A stretch of DNA of 64,000 nt. Origin: Flavobacteriaceae bacterium (GTDB lineage Bacteria > Bacteroidota > Bacteroidia > Flavobacteriales > Flavobacteriaceae). Numbering within the stretch: the first letter of the stretch is position 1; each line of letters begins with the position of its first letter. Both the position numbers and the translations under genes were made by a program. The notes beneath the pieces were generated by a model, which saw only the letters and a program-made list of their open reading frames with translations, ran no database searches and was not told the DNA's origin. The stretch covers positions 1 through 64,000 of the forward strand of contig DUDG01000030.1 of the NCBI GenBank assembly GCA_012959395.1. Direction: 5' to 3'. Shown piece after piece: positions 40,379 through 50,347 of the stretch.

Positions 40379-40384
40379 TAAATA

Positions 40385-40422
40385 AAAATAAAAAAAACTA
40401 TCTAAATTTCTTTAGATAGCTT
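40385..40422 (-). terminator. Rho-independent terminator between ompH and murI
   Basis: Perfect 9-bp stem CTATCTAAA (40398-40406)/TTTAGATAG (40411-40419); on the minus strand the loop reads GAAA and is followed by a long T run. Confidence 0.75.
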
Positions 40423-40449
40423 TTATTTTTTACAAAATTAAAAATAGAT

Positions 40450-40956
40450 TTAGAATCCTAATTCTTTTTTTACTTCTTCCATTAAATCTTTTCCATTAGC
40501 TAAGATTAAACTACCACCTTGAGTTGCATCTATAACATAATCAAAGCCTTGTTCTTTAGCAATTTTTTGAATAGCTTCTTTTGCTTTATCAATTAAAGGC
40601 TTAAGTAAATCTGCTTGTTTTTTTTGAACATCTTGAGCAGCAGTTTGTTGATATTGTTGAATGTTTTGCTCCATACCAGCTAATTCTTTTTGACGAGCTT
40701 GATTAGTAACTTCTGTTTGATTTTGAGCATCAGCAGAATACGTTTGAAGTTTAGTTTGATACTCTTTCATTGACGCATCGATTTCAGTTGCATAAGTTTT
40801 TTGAAGTTTTTCAAGTTGTGCTTGAGCTTCCTTAACTTCAGGCATTTGACTGATTAGTGTTTGCGAATCGATATGCGCAACTTTACTTTGAGCCGTCATA
40901 GTTGTCAAAGCAAATAGAAATAAAATTGCAGCACTTAATGTTTTAAAAATTTTCAT
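40450..40956 (-). CDS. OmpH/Skp family periplasmic chaperone
   Basis: 168 aa; signal peptide, KVAHIDSQTLISQMPEVKEAQAQLEKLQKTYATEIDASMKEYQ, FDYVIDATQGGSLILANGKDL. Confidence 0.93.
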   Translation of the reverse strand: MKIFKTLSAAILFLFALTTMTAQSKVAHIDSQTLISQMPEVKEAQAQLEKLQKTYATEIDASMKEYQTKLQTYSADAQNQTEVTNQARQKELAGMEQNIQQYQQTAAQDVQKKQADLLKPLIDKAKEAIQKIAKEQGFDYVIDATQGGSLILANGKDLMEEVKKELGF

Positions 40957-40959
40957 TTA

Positions 40960-41709
40960 TTAACTTTTTTTAGGGTTTTTTTCTTTTCTTAATTTTAAAA
41001 GGCTATCTCTTTTTCGTTGATAATCTTTTCTTTTTTCTTCTCTTTGTTTTAAAAGCAATTCTCTTTTAGAATTAACTTCTTCAGCTTTTTTTGCCTTTTT
41101 TTCTTCAATTAATTTTTTTCTAGCTTCATACTCTGGATTAAAACTTTCATCCTCGAATACAATATTAAGCTTTTCTAATTTTTCTGTTCTTAATATACTT
41201 TTTAAAACCAGATCGCTAATATCGTATTTTTTTTTGGAATATAGCATAATTGCATCAGCAGATTGATCAAAAATCTTGTCAAACTTTTTTTGTTCAGCTA
41301 TAGTCTGAACAACATTCATCACTTGATCTTGAATAGGTCTGATAAGCATAAGCTCTTGCGCTACCCAATCACCATTTACGCCAAATCGCTTAATTTGATA
41401 ATCATTTAGTTGTTTTTCTTCAAAAGCTATTTCTGATTCTCTGTCTCGAATTATATCAAATGTAAGAAGCGGTTTTTCTACCAGTAAACTATCTTTTAAT
41501 ATTTCAATTTCATCTTTTTTTGACTCGATTTCTTTTTTCCATTTACCTATTTTTTCTTCTAATTGTTGATTAGCTAGCTTGTAATCTTCCATCTGAGAAA
41601 GAATGTATTCCATATTTATATAACCAATTCTTTCACTTTTTTGAGAAAAGCATAATTGGAAGCTTAATAAACTAATGAAAATTAAGTATGAGATGTTTTT
41701 TCTAATCAC
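40960..41709 (-). CDS. OmpH/Skp family protein with long charged C-terminal extension
   Basis: 249 aa; IGYINMEYILSQMEDYKLANQQLEEKIGKWKKEIE, Lys/Glu/Arg-rich tail. Confidence 0.9.
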   Translation of the reverse strand: MIRKNISYLIFISLLSFQLCFSQKSERIGYINMEYILSQMEDYKLANQQLEEKIGKWKKEIESKKDEIEILKDSLLVEKPLLTFDIIRDRESEIAFEEKQLNDYQIKRFGVNGDWVAQELMLIRPIQDQVMNVVQTIAEQKKFDKIFDQSADAIMLYSKKKYDISDLVLKSILRTEKLEKLNIVFEDESFNPEYEARKKLIEEKKAKKAEEVNSKRELLLKQREEKRKDYQRKRDSLLKLRKEKNPKKS

Positions 41710-41742
41710 TTGTAAATCTTTAGCTTATTAAAGATAATAATT

Positions 41743-44268
41743 CTAAAATTGTTGACCGATCACAAAATGAGTCTCCCAGCCATGAGGCTCCAGATCACCT
41801 TCAATATCGCTATCTAAACCATATCCAAAATCAATTCCTAACATCCCAAAAGCAGGCATAAAAATTCTAATTCCAAGTCCGGCAGATCTTTTAGAATTAA
41901 AAGGATTAAAATCGCGGAAATTGTCATATCCATTTCCTGATTCTAAAAACGTTAAAGCAAAAATTGAAGCAGAAGGCTTAAGAGTGATTGGGTATCTTAA
42001 TTCCAAAGAGAATTTATTATAAATAGTAGAACCCTCTTGACTTGAAAGAGACTGATTAGTATATCCTCTTAAAGCTACAGTTTCTCTACCATCCATAGCG
42101 TATTGAGACATACCATCTCCCCCTAAATAAAACCTATCAAAAGGAATCACTCCTCTATCGTTATTATATGCTCCTAAGAAACCAAATTCAGCATGAGCTT
42201 TTAATACAAATTTATTTATTAATCTAGTATACCATGTTCCATTAAACTTTATTTTGTAAAATTCTAGCCATTTAAATCTTTCTTGATCAATCTTTGCTTG
42301 ATCTGGGTTTCCATCATCATCTTGATAGTCTAGTTGATCTCCTAAATTGGCATAATCTATGTCATTAAATAAAGAATAAGGCAAAGTAAACTTACCGCTT
42401 AATGTAAATTGAGAACCTCCCATTGGAAAAACAGGATTTGTATATGTATTATCTCTAGATAAAGCAATGGTATAAGCTATATTATTAGATTTTCCATCCC
42501 CAAAAGTAAAAAGACCAGTATAATAATTATTTAAATTATAATATTGATATCCAATAGATTGCTGTAGGGCGAAATAATCATCAGGGATTCTTAGTCTTTT
42601 TGCTAAACCGATTGTAGCTCCTGAAATTTCAAAAAATTGATTTTTATTAGCTAATCCAGTAAAATAATCATATCTAAATTGTTTTGTTCTAGATAATGAT
42701 ACAGAAAATGAAACGGGTTGTTTTCCTCCTAACCAAGGCTCAGTAAAAGAGAAACTAGCAGTGTTATAAAATCTATTTGCCTGAAATCTTAATGACAAAC
42801 TTTGACCATCACCCATTGGAACAGGTTTATAAGCCGCTTTGTTACGTAGATTTCTTGCCGAAAAATTATTAAAGGAAAGTCCTAGAGTTCCAATAAAACC
42901 ACCACCTCCATAACCTCCTTGTAATTCAACTTGACTAGCCCCTTTTTCAACGAGTCCATACTCAATGTCAACAGTACCATTATTAGGATCAACATTTTTG
43001 AAATCTGGACTAATTTGCTCAGCATCAAAAAATCCCATCTGTCCAAGTTCCCTAACTGTTCTTACGACTTTATCTTTACTGTATAGTTCACCAGGTTTAG
43101 TTCTTAGTTCTCTATATATTACGTGATCATTAGTTCTAGTATTTCCAACTACAGTAATTTTATTAAAATAGGCTGGCTTACCTTCTATAATTCTTATTTC
43201 AAAATTGATAGTGTCATTTTCAACAGCAACTTCAACAGGATTTATGCTAGAAAATAAATAACCGTTATTTTGATATAAGTTTGTTAAATCCTCACCATCA
43301 GGTTTGGTATTGTCAGCAATTCTTTTCTTAAGCAATACACCATTATATGTGTCACCTTTAAACAAACCTAATGCTCTTGATAATTGATTGTCTGAATAGA
43401 ATGTGTTTCCAAGAAATGAGATATTTCCGAAGTAGTATTTCTTACCTTCTTCAATATCAATATTTAAAGCAATATTATTTTTATTAATAATGACAGAATC
43501 CATTTTTATTCTAGCATCACGATATCCTTTTTCCTTATAAAAATCAATAATTGATATTAAATCTTCTTTATAATCTTTTTCAATATATTTTGATTTTTTC
43601 CAAAATCTTCCCAAGAATTTAGTCTTGGTATTTTTCATTTTCTTTTTTAATTTTTTACCCTTTACAATTTCATTTCCTTTAAAATTAATTTCATCAACCT
43701 TTACTCTATCTCCTAAATCAATATGAATTAACATTTTACTAAAATTAATCTCACTACTATCAGGCTTTACATCAATAGAGACTTTAGTATTTAAAAAACC
43801 ATCTTTTTTATACTTATTTATAATGTAGTTTTTGGTAGTTTTTATGAAATTTTCAGTGATTTTTTTTCCCTTTTTTAATTCAGTATCAGCAACTATAGTT
43901 TCGATTTTAGATTTTTTTAATCCAGTAATTTTAAACTCTGAAAGTGTTGGGAGCTCTTCAATTTGAATTTCTATACTTGCTTTATTGTTTTCTATCTTTG
44001 TAAGGTAGAAGTTTATGTCACTGAATAGATCAAGTTTCCACAGTTTACTTATAATAGCGCTTATTTCTTCACCTGGTATTCTGATCTTTTGCCCAGGTCT
44101 TAATCCCGTATAAGTAATAACGGTTTGCTCGTTAAAATTCTTTAATCCAGTTACTGAAATTTCTTCTAGAATATATTCACTTCCTTTAATGAAGTTCATT
44201 TCTTGGGCTTTAGAAATAAAGCTCAACATTAAAAAAGATAATAGAATATAATTTTTTAAAGTATTCAT
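41743..44268 (-). CDS. bamA: Outer membrane protein assembly factor BamA (start revised from 44310)
   Basis: POTRA repeats (FKGNEIVKGKKLKKKM, GNTRTNDHVIYRELRTKPGELYSKDKV) and Omp85 barrel (FDRFYLGGDGMSQYAMDGRETVALRGY). Signal peptide starts at MNTLKNYILLSFLMLSFISKAQ (ATG at 44268). Confidence 0.94.
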   Translation of the reverse strand: MNTLKNYILLSFLMLSFISKAQEMNFIKGSEYILEEISVTGLKNFNEQTVITYTGLRPGQKIRIPGEEISAIISKLWKLDLFSDINFYLTKIENNKASIEIQIEELPTLSEFKITGLKKSKIETIVADTELKKGKKITENFIKTTKNYIINKYKKDGFLNTKVSIDVKPDSSEINFSKMLIHIDLGDRVKVDEINFKGNEIVKGKKLKKKMKNTKTKFLGRFWKKSKYIEKDYKEDLISIIDFYKEKGYRDARIKMDSVIINKNNIALNIDIEEGKKYYFGNISFLGNTFYSDNQLSRALGLFKGDTYNGVLLKKRIADNTKPDGEDLTNLYQNNGYLFSSINPVEVAVENDTINFEIRIIEGKPAYFNKITVVGNTRTNDHVIYRELRTKPGELYSKDKVVRTVRELGQMGFFDAEQISPDFKNVDPNNGTVDIEYGLVEKGASQVELQGGYGGGGFIGTLGLSFNNFSARNLRNKAAYKPVPMGDGQSLSLRFQANRFYNTASFSFTEPWLGGKQPVSFSVSLSRTKQFRYDYFTGLANKNQFFEISGATIGLAKRLRIPDDYFALQQSIGYQYYNLNNYYTGLFTFGDGKSNNIAYTIALSRDNTYTNPVFPMGGSQFTLSGKFTLPYSLFNDIDYANLGDQLDYQDDDGNPDQAKIDQERFKWLEFYKIKFNGTWYTRLINKFVLKAHAEFGFLGAYNNDRGVIPFDRFYLGGDGMSQYAMDGRETVALRGYTNQSLSSQEGSTIYNKFSLELRYPITLKPSASIFALTFLESGNGYDNFRDFNPFNSKRSAGLGIRIFMPAFGMLGIDFGYGLDSDIEGDLEPHGWETHFVIGQQF

Positions 44269-44290
44269 TAAAAAATTATATAATTTATTT

Positions 44291-45016
44291 TTATTCACTA
44301 ATTTTTCCAAATCTTCTTTCTCTATTTTGATAATCTACTATTGCATTAAAAAAATCTTCTTTTCTAAAATCGGGCCAAAGAATATCAGTAAAAAACAATT
44401 CAGCATAAGCAATTTGCCAAAGTAAAAAATTACTAACCCTTCTTTCTCCTCCTGTTCTTATCAAAAGATCTACGCTTGGTAAATTTCGGGTGTAAAGATG
44501 CTCATTTATTATGTTTTCATCAATCTTTTCTTTAGAAATTATGTTATTTTTAACTTTATAGGATATAATTTTTATAGCATTTATTAATTCTTGCCTAGAT
44601 CCATAGCTAATTGCCAGGTTAAGATTGAGTTTATTGTTTTTTGAAGTCTTTGAAATAACCTCGTTTAATTTTTTTCTAGTATTAGATATTAAAGAATTTA
44701 TATCTCCAATTGCAGTTAGTTTAATATTGTTTTTATTTAAAGAATCGAATTCATTTTCTAGTGAGCTAACTAATAATTTCATAAGAGCATTCACTTCAAA
44801 TTTTGGTCTTTCCCAATTTTCCATAGAGAAAACATAGAGAGTCAAGTTTTTAATTCCAAGATCTAATGCGCCAGAAATACATTCTTTAACCGATTTAGTG
44901 CCATTTTTATGACCAAAAATTCTTTGTTTACCTATTTTTTTTGCCCATCTACCATTACCATCCATTATTATAGCGATATGATTTGGTAAATTGGAATTTA
45001 ATATTTCATTATTCAT
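44291..45016 (-). CDS. uppS: Isoprenyl transferase (undecaprenyl diphosphate synthase)
   Basis: 241 aa; HIAIIMDGNGRWAKK, RTGGERRVSNFLLWQIAYAELFF. Confidence 0.96.
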   Translation of the reverse strand: MNNEILNSNLPNHIAIIMDGNGRWAKKIGKQRIFGHKNGTKSVKECISGALDLGIKNLTLYVFSMENWERPKFEVNALMKLLVSSLENEFDSLNKNNIKLTAIGDINSLISNTRKKLNEVISKTSKNNKLNLNLAISYGSRQELINAIKIISYKVKNNIISKEKIDENIINEHLYTRNLPSVDLLIRTGGERRVSNFLLWQIAYAELFFTDILWPDFRKEDFFNAIVDYQNRERRFGKISE

Positions 45017-45726
45017 TATTTAGGGCAATAACAAGGTTGATCTCCAAAAATATAAGTAAGAGTAAATCCGGTAAAAACATACCAATCTTGACTCAGATTA
45101 GCTCCAAAAGCTTTTTGAGAATAAAGTTCCATGTTTTTATACTGTGGATAACTTCCATCTAAATTATCTGTAAAAGAATGATTTGCTCTAACTTCCAGCC
45201 CCAATATTATGTTGCTAAATGGTTTTATTTTATATCCAATAGTAATTGGAATAGAGAAAGTAGAATTTTCACCATACTTTCTAGCTTGAGACATTCCTAT
45301 AGGATAATGAAGAGCATTATATCTTAAATAATTTATACCTGTATGAACATAAGGAGTCATTTGTAATGCATCATTCATTAAATCAAATTCAAAAAAATTA
45401 AAATCTACTCCTAAGCTAATTTCTGAAATGGTATTTTTAAAATATTTTCCTCTTTGTTTTCGATAATCAACACTAGATTTCCAATTATCTGAGCTTCCAA
45501 TATCTGAATAGTTAAATGAAAATCTTCCAGCAATTCTGTTACTAAAGTTTTTTCTAAATAATACTCCAAAAACATAATTCGGATTTTGAAAAGGATTTAC
45601 ATATGTAGTTGGTCCAACATCTCCTATATAGTTAGAATTTCCAATAAAAACTCCTATTTCATTATTTTGAGAGAAAGAATTCATTATAAAAAAAAAGCTT
45701 AAAAAGTAGAAAAATTGTTTAAACAT
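45016..45726 (-). CDS. PorG-like / DUF6089 family outer membrane beta-barrel protein
   Basis: 236 aa; signal peptide, EIGVFIGNSNYIGDVGPTTYVNP, GVLFRKNFSNRIAGRF; located next to uppS-bamA as commonly seen for porG-type genes. Confidence 0.8.
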   Translation of the reverse strand: MFKQFFYFLSFFFIMNSFSQNNEIGVFIGNSNYIGDVGPTTYVNPFQNPNYVFGVLFRKNFSNRIAGRFSFNYSDIGSSDNWKSSVDYRKQRGKYFKNTISEISLGVDFNFFEFDLMNDALQMTPYVHTGINYLRYNALHYPIGMSQARKYGENSTFSIPITIGYKIKPFSNIILGLEVRANHSFTDNLDGSYPQYKNMELYSQKAFGANLSQDWYVFTGFTLTYIFGDQPCYCPK

Positions 45727-45748
45727 ATAATATACGTAAATATAAAAA

Positions 45749-46633
45749 TTATAAATTTCTCTTATCCTCTCCCCACAACAATTTATTTCTTAAAGTTTTG
45801 TAAAAACTATTTTCTTCAAAATAAGCAATATGAATTTTAAACTTGGCCTTTTGAACAGTTATTAAGGTTTCATTTTTAACAGAAATTATTCTTGAATCAA
45901 GCGAAACTAAATGAGATTTTTCTCTACCTAATACAGAAAGTTCAATTTTGGTTTCATCAGAAATAATTAGTGGTCTGGCATTTAAATTATGAGGCGCTAT
46001 AGGAGTTAGGGATAGGGTTTGACTTAAGGGACTCATTATTGGCCCTCCACAACTTAAGGAATATCCAGTAGATCCTGTTGGCGTGGAAATAATTAACCCA
46101 TCAGCCCAATAAGAGTTCAAATATTCTCCATTTAAATTTGTTTTAATTTTAATCATTGAAGTAGTGTTTTTCCTGCCAACAGTTACTTCGTTTAAAGCTA
46201 TTGCAAATTCATTAATTGTTTCATTCCCTTTAATTTCTACTTCTAATAAGGTTCTTTTTTCAACTTTATATTTCCCAATTAGAATTTTGTTCAATTCAGG
46301 TTTTAATAAATCTTGATTTAATGTTGCAAGAAATCCAAGTCTACCGGTATTTATTCCAATAATGGGGATTTCTAAATTTCTAATAAATGAAATTGATCTT
46401 AAAAGCGTACCATCTCCACCTATAGTAATCATTAAGTCAAATGAATTGTCCAAGTCTTTGTAAGATGAAAAAATTTTATAATCTGGTTGAAAGCCTAATT
46501 TGTTTTCTAAAAGTTTGTGAAAATTACTTTCAACATAAAATTTTATATTATATTTCTTACCTAAATTTAAAAGCTCAACCATCACTTTTTTAGTGTGTTT
46601 TTCAGAGTTTTGACTGTAAATAGCAATTTTCAT
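45749..46633 (-). CDS. nadK: NAD kinase
   Basis: 294 aa; ITIGGDGTLLRSI, GINTGRLGFLATL, WADGLIISTPTGSTGYSLSCGGPI. Confidence 0.96.
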   Translation of the reverse strand: MKIAIYSQNSEKHTKKVMVELLNLGKKYNIKFYVESNFHKLLENKLGFQPDYKIFSSYKDLDNSFDLMITIGGDGTLLRSISFIRNLEIPIIGINTGRLGFLATLNQDLLKPELNKILIGKYKVEKRTLLEVEIKGNETINEFAIALNEVTVGRKNTTSMIKIKTNLNGEYLNSYWADGLIISTPTGSTGYSLSCGGPIMSPLSQTLSLTPIAPHNLNARPLIISDETKIELSVLGREKSHLVSLDSRIISVKNETLITVQKAKFKIHIAYFEENSFYKTLRNKLLWGEDKRNL

Positions 46634-46716
46634 ATTGAAAGTTAAATTCTATTGCAAATTAATTAAAAAACGATAGATATAATTAGACTAAAGCTCTATT
46701 TTTGAAAAAATATAAT

Positions 46717-47430
46717 ATGGTTAAATTAAGTGTAAATATTAATAAAATTGCAACTATAAGAAATGCTAGAGGTGGTAATAATCCTGATCTGCTTTCAATG
46801 GCCAGAGACATTCAGGCTTATGGAGCAGATGGAATTACTATTCACCCCAGACCAGACGAAAGACACATAACTTATAATGATGCAATTTGTTTGCCAAAAG
46901 TAATAAACAAAGAGTTTAATATTGAAGGCAATCCTATTGATAAATTTATAAATTTAGTTAGTAAAATTAAACCTGATCAAGTAACTCTTGTTCCTGATTC
47001 TATTGATGCCGTCACTTCAAATGCAGGTTGGGATACTATAAAAAACAAGAATTTTTTAAAAGAAGTTATATCAGAGTTTAAAAAAAATGGAATAAGAACT
47101 TCGATCTTTGTTGATCCTGAACTTAAATTTATTGAAGGCGCTAAGGAAACAGGAACAGATAGAATTGAATTATATACCGAATCCTATGCCACTAATTTTG
47201 AAAAAGGAAATTTAGGTGAGATAAATAAATATATTAAAGCTTCAAGTTTGGCTAATAAGTTAGGGATGAAAATTAATGCCGGGCATGATTTAAACCTTCA
47301 AAACATTAATTACTTCGTTTCAAATCTCCCTTTTTTAGATGAGGTGTCTATTGGTCATGCTATTGTTTGCGAATCACTGTATTTAGGAATTGAAAATGTA
47401 ATCAATCTTTATTTGCAAAAAATCAAATAA
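46717..47430 (+). CDS. pdxJ: Pyridoxine 5'-phosphate synthase (start revised from 46702)
   Basis: MVKLSVNINKIATIRNARGGNNPDLLSMARDIQAYGADGITIHPRPDERHI, LVPDSIDAVTSNAGWD, INAGHDLNLQN. Confidence 0.95.
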   Translation: MVKLSVNINKIATIRNARGGNNPDLLSMARDIQAYGADGITIHPRPDERHITYNDAICLPKVINKEFNIEGNPIDKFINLVSKIKPDQVTLVPDSIDAVTSNAGWDTIKNKNFLKEVISEFKKNGIRTSIFVDPELKFIEGAKETGTDRIELYTESYATNFEKGNLGEINKYIKASSLANKLGMKINAGHDLNLQNINYFVSNLPFLDEVSIGHAIVCESLYLGIENVINLYLQKIK

Positions 47431-48200
47431 TGCTTTTAAAAAGTAAAATTTTAGGAGAGGGTGACCATACTTTAATTATACTACACGGATTTTTAGGAAT
47501 GTCAGATAACTGGAATTCTTATGCAAAGAAAATGATTACATATGGGTTTAAAATTCATTTAATTGATCAAAGAAATCATGGGGAGAGCTTTCATAGTTAT
47601 GATTTTAGTTATAAAATTTTAGCTAATGATTTAAAGTTATATGTAGATCATTATAATCTAAATAATTTTTCTATAATAGGTCATTCAATGGGGGGAAAAA
47701 CAGCTATGATGTTTTCTAATTTATTTCCTGAAAACATTAATAAATTAATTATAGTTGATATTTTACCTATTTATTATAAAAATAATTATGAAAATATTTT
47801 GAAATCTTTAAAAAAATTGGATCTCAAAAATATAAGTTCAAGATCAGAAGCAATGAGTGCATTGTCAGATTCTTTTCCAGACCCTTTATTTCGAGCGTTT
47901 TTATTGAGAAATCTATTCAGGAAAAATGAATATGAATTAGCATTTAGAATAGATTTAGATATTATTTATTATAATTTAAGAGAGATAGAAATTGCACTTC
48001 CAAAAGACCTTTTTTTTGATGGTGAAACTTTGTTTATTAAGGGAGATAAATCTGATTATATTGATGATCAAAAAATGGTTTTAACAAGGAAACAGTTCCC
48101 AAATTCTAAATTGGTCAATATTTCAAATGCAGGTCATTGGGTACATGCAGAAAACCTCAAAGATTTTATTGAAGAGACTTTATTTTTTTTAAAATCTTAA
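47430..48200 (+). CDS. Alpha/beta-fold hydrolase (YbfF-like)
   Basis: 256 aa; LIILHGFLGMSDNW, DQRNHGESFHS, IIGHSMGGKTAMMFS, C-terminal His (NAGHWVHAENLKDF). Confidence 0.92.
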   Translation: MLLKSKILGEGDHTLIILHGFLGMSDNWNSYAKKMITYGFKIHLIDQRNHGESFHSYDFSYKILANDLKLYVDHYNLNNFSIIGHSMGGKTAMMFSNLFPENINKLIIVDILPIYYKNNYENILKSLKKLDLKNISSRSEAMSALSDSFPDPLFRAFLLRNLFRKNEYELAFRIDLDIIYYNLREIEIALPKDLFFDGETLFIKGDKSDYIDDQKMVLTRKQFPNSKLVNISNAGHWVHAENLKDFIEETLFFLKS

Positions 48201-48257
48201 AAGTTGTCCACCTTTGTAAAAAGACCTATTTTTACGCCCTAATTTTTAGATTAAATA

Positions 48258-49583
48258 ATGAAAGTTTCAAGAAATGATATAGATAAACTTAATTCAATTT
48301 TATCAGTTGCTATCGATAAATCAGATTACCAGGCAAATGTAGAAAAAGTATTAATTGACTATAAAAAAAGAGCAAATATTCCTGGTTTCAGAAAAGGACA
48401 TACTCCAATAGGTTTAATCAAAAAACAATACGGACCCTCTGTTAAAGTTGATGAAATAAATAAACTGATGCAGAAAGCTTTAAATGATTTTTTAGCAGAA
48501 GAAAAGCTAGCAATTTTAGGTAATCCATTACTTATTGAAAAGTCTGATTTGGATTGGGATTCTGATACATTGACTTTCGAATTCGAAATTGGCCTTTCAC
48601 CTAAATTTGAAGTTTCTTTTAAAAACAAAAAAGCTATTCCATCTTTTGAGATTGATATTGATTCAAAAATGATAGATGATCAAATTAAAAATATTCAAAA
48701 TCAATATGGAAAATTAGTTTCTAAAAAAGTTATAGAAGATGGACTTGAAATAAATGGAACTTTTTCTAATCAAGACTTAGAAGTGAATAATTCTTCTACT
48801 TTTCAATTGAAAAATATTAAAGGTAAATCTAATAAAGAAGCATTTAAAGCTTTGAAAATTGGAGAGAGTTTGGGTTTAAAAACCAGTGGACTTTTTAAAG
48901 AAGATTCAGATTTATCATTTCATTTAAAATTAAATGATCAAAATAGAGATCAAATTAAAAAAGTTCAATTTTTATTAAATGAAATTAATGAAAGACAACC
49001 TGCTGATTTAGATCAAGAATTATTTGACAAGTTATTTGGTAAAGGTATCATCAAATCGGTTACTGAACTCAAAGCTAAATTAAAGTTAGATGCTAAAGGT
49101 AATTTTGTTAACCAAACAGATCAAAAATTATTAAATGATATTAATGATTACTTGATAGATAACACAAAGTTTGATCTTCCAGATATATTTCTTAAAAAGT
49201 GGATGCGGACAGCAGGGGAAAATAAATTATCTAAAGAGGAGGCAGAAGATGAGTATACAAAATCTGAAAAAGGATTAAGGTACCAGCTGATTGAGTCGAA
49301 AATTATTGATCAAAATGATATAAAAATTGATTTGGAACAAATTAAAAACTTTTCAAAAGAGTTGATTAAAATTCAAATGAAACAGTATGGTCAAAATAAT
49401 CCTGACGAAAAAGAACTTGATTCTATTTCTCAAAGAATTTTATCTAATAAGGATGAGGTTAAAAGGATTTCAGATCAGTTATTAAGCAAGAAATTAATTG
49501 AAATATTTAAGTCAAATCTTAAATTCAAAAACAATAAAGTTTCTTATGAGAAATTTATTGAAATGGCTTATAGCAAAAATTAA
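48258..49583 (+). CDS. tig: Trigger factor
   Basis: 441 aa; YKKRANIPGFRKGHTPIGLIKKQYG ribosome-binding signature; followed by clpP-clpX. Confidence 0.93.
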   Translation: MKVSRNDIDKLNSILSVAIDKSDYQANVEKVLIDYKKRANIPGFRKGHTPIGLIKKQYGPSVKVDEINKLMQKALNDFLAEEKLAILGNPLLIEKSDLDWDSDTLTFEFEIGLSPKFEVSFKNKKAIPSFEIDIDSKMIDDQIKNIQNQYGKLVSKKVIEDGLEINGTFSNQDLEVNNSSTFQLKNIKGKSNKEAFKALKIGESLGLKTSGLFKEDSDLSFHLKLNDQNRDQIKKVQFLLNEINERQPADLDQELFDKLFGKGIIKSVTELKAKLKLDAKGNFVNQTDQKLLNDINDYLIDNTKFDLPDIFLKKWMRTAGENKLSKEEAEDEYTKSEKGLRYQLIESKIIDQNDIKIDLEQIKNFSKELIKIQMKQYGQNNPDEKELDSISQRILSNKDEVKRISDQLLSKKLIEIFKSNLKFKNNKVSYEKFIEMAYSKN

Positions 49584-49618
49584 TTAACTTTATTTATAAT
49601 AAGATAAGAACTCTAACT

Positions 49619-50278
49619 ATGGATTACTCAAAAGAATTTAAAGAATATTCTATTAAACATCATGGAATCAACTCTCTATATTATGATAAGTTAGTGAGTA
49701 GCATGACCCCTTACATTATCGAGGAAAGACAGCTAAATGTAGCTCAAATGGACGTTTTTTCCAGATTAATGATGGATAGAATTATTTTTTTAGGTACAGG
49801 GATTAATGATTCAATAGCTAATATTATTCAAGCACAATTGCTTTTTTTAGAGAGTACCGACAAAGATAAAGACATACAAATTTATATTAATTCTCCAGGG
49901 GGTTCTGTTTATGCAGGATTAGGAATTTATGATACTATGCAATTCATTAATCCAGAAGTTGCTACCATTTGCACTGGTATTGCAGCTTCGATGGCAGCTG
50001 TTTTATTATGTGCTGGTCAAAAAGGAAAAAGATCTGGTTTAACTCATTCTAGAGTAATGATACATCAACCTTTAGGGGGAGCTCAAGGGCAAGCTTCAGA
50101 TATTGAAATAACAGCTAGAGAAATAGGAAAGTTAAAAAAGGAATTATATGAAATTATTTCTGTTCATTCTGGTCAAAAATATGATAAAGTACATAGTGAT
50201 AGTGACAGGGATTACTGGATGAAGGCTCAAGAGGCTAAAAAGTATGGAATGATTGATGAAGTATTAAAGAAAAAATAA
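49619..50278 (+). CDS. clpP: ATP-dependent Clp protease proteolytic subunit
   Basis: 219 aa; INSPGGSVYAGLGIYDTMQ, GIAASMAAVLLCAGQKGKR, HSRVMIHQPLGGAQGQASDIEI. Confidence 0.97.
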   Translation: MDYSKEFKEYSIKHHGINSLYYDKLVSSMTPYIIEERQLNVAQMDVFSRLMMDRIIFLGTGINDSIANIIQAQLLFLESTDKDKDIQIYINSPGGSVYAGLGIYDTMQFINPEVATICTGIAASMAAVLLCAGQKGKRSGLTHSRVMIHQPLGGAQGQASDIEITAREIGKLKKELYEIISVHSGQKYDKVHSDSDRDYWMKAQEAKKYGMIDEVLKKK

Positions 50279-50347
50279 AAATTCATGAATAATAAAAAAA
50301 TTTATTTTTCAGTAGCTTTTATATTTTTATTTATTTAATTAGATAAT

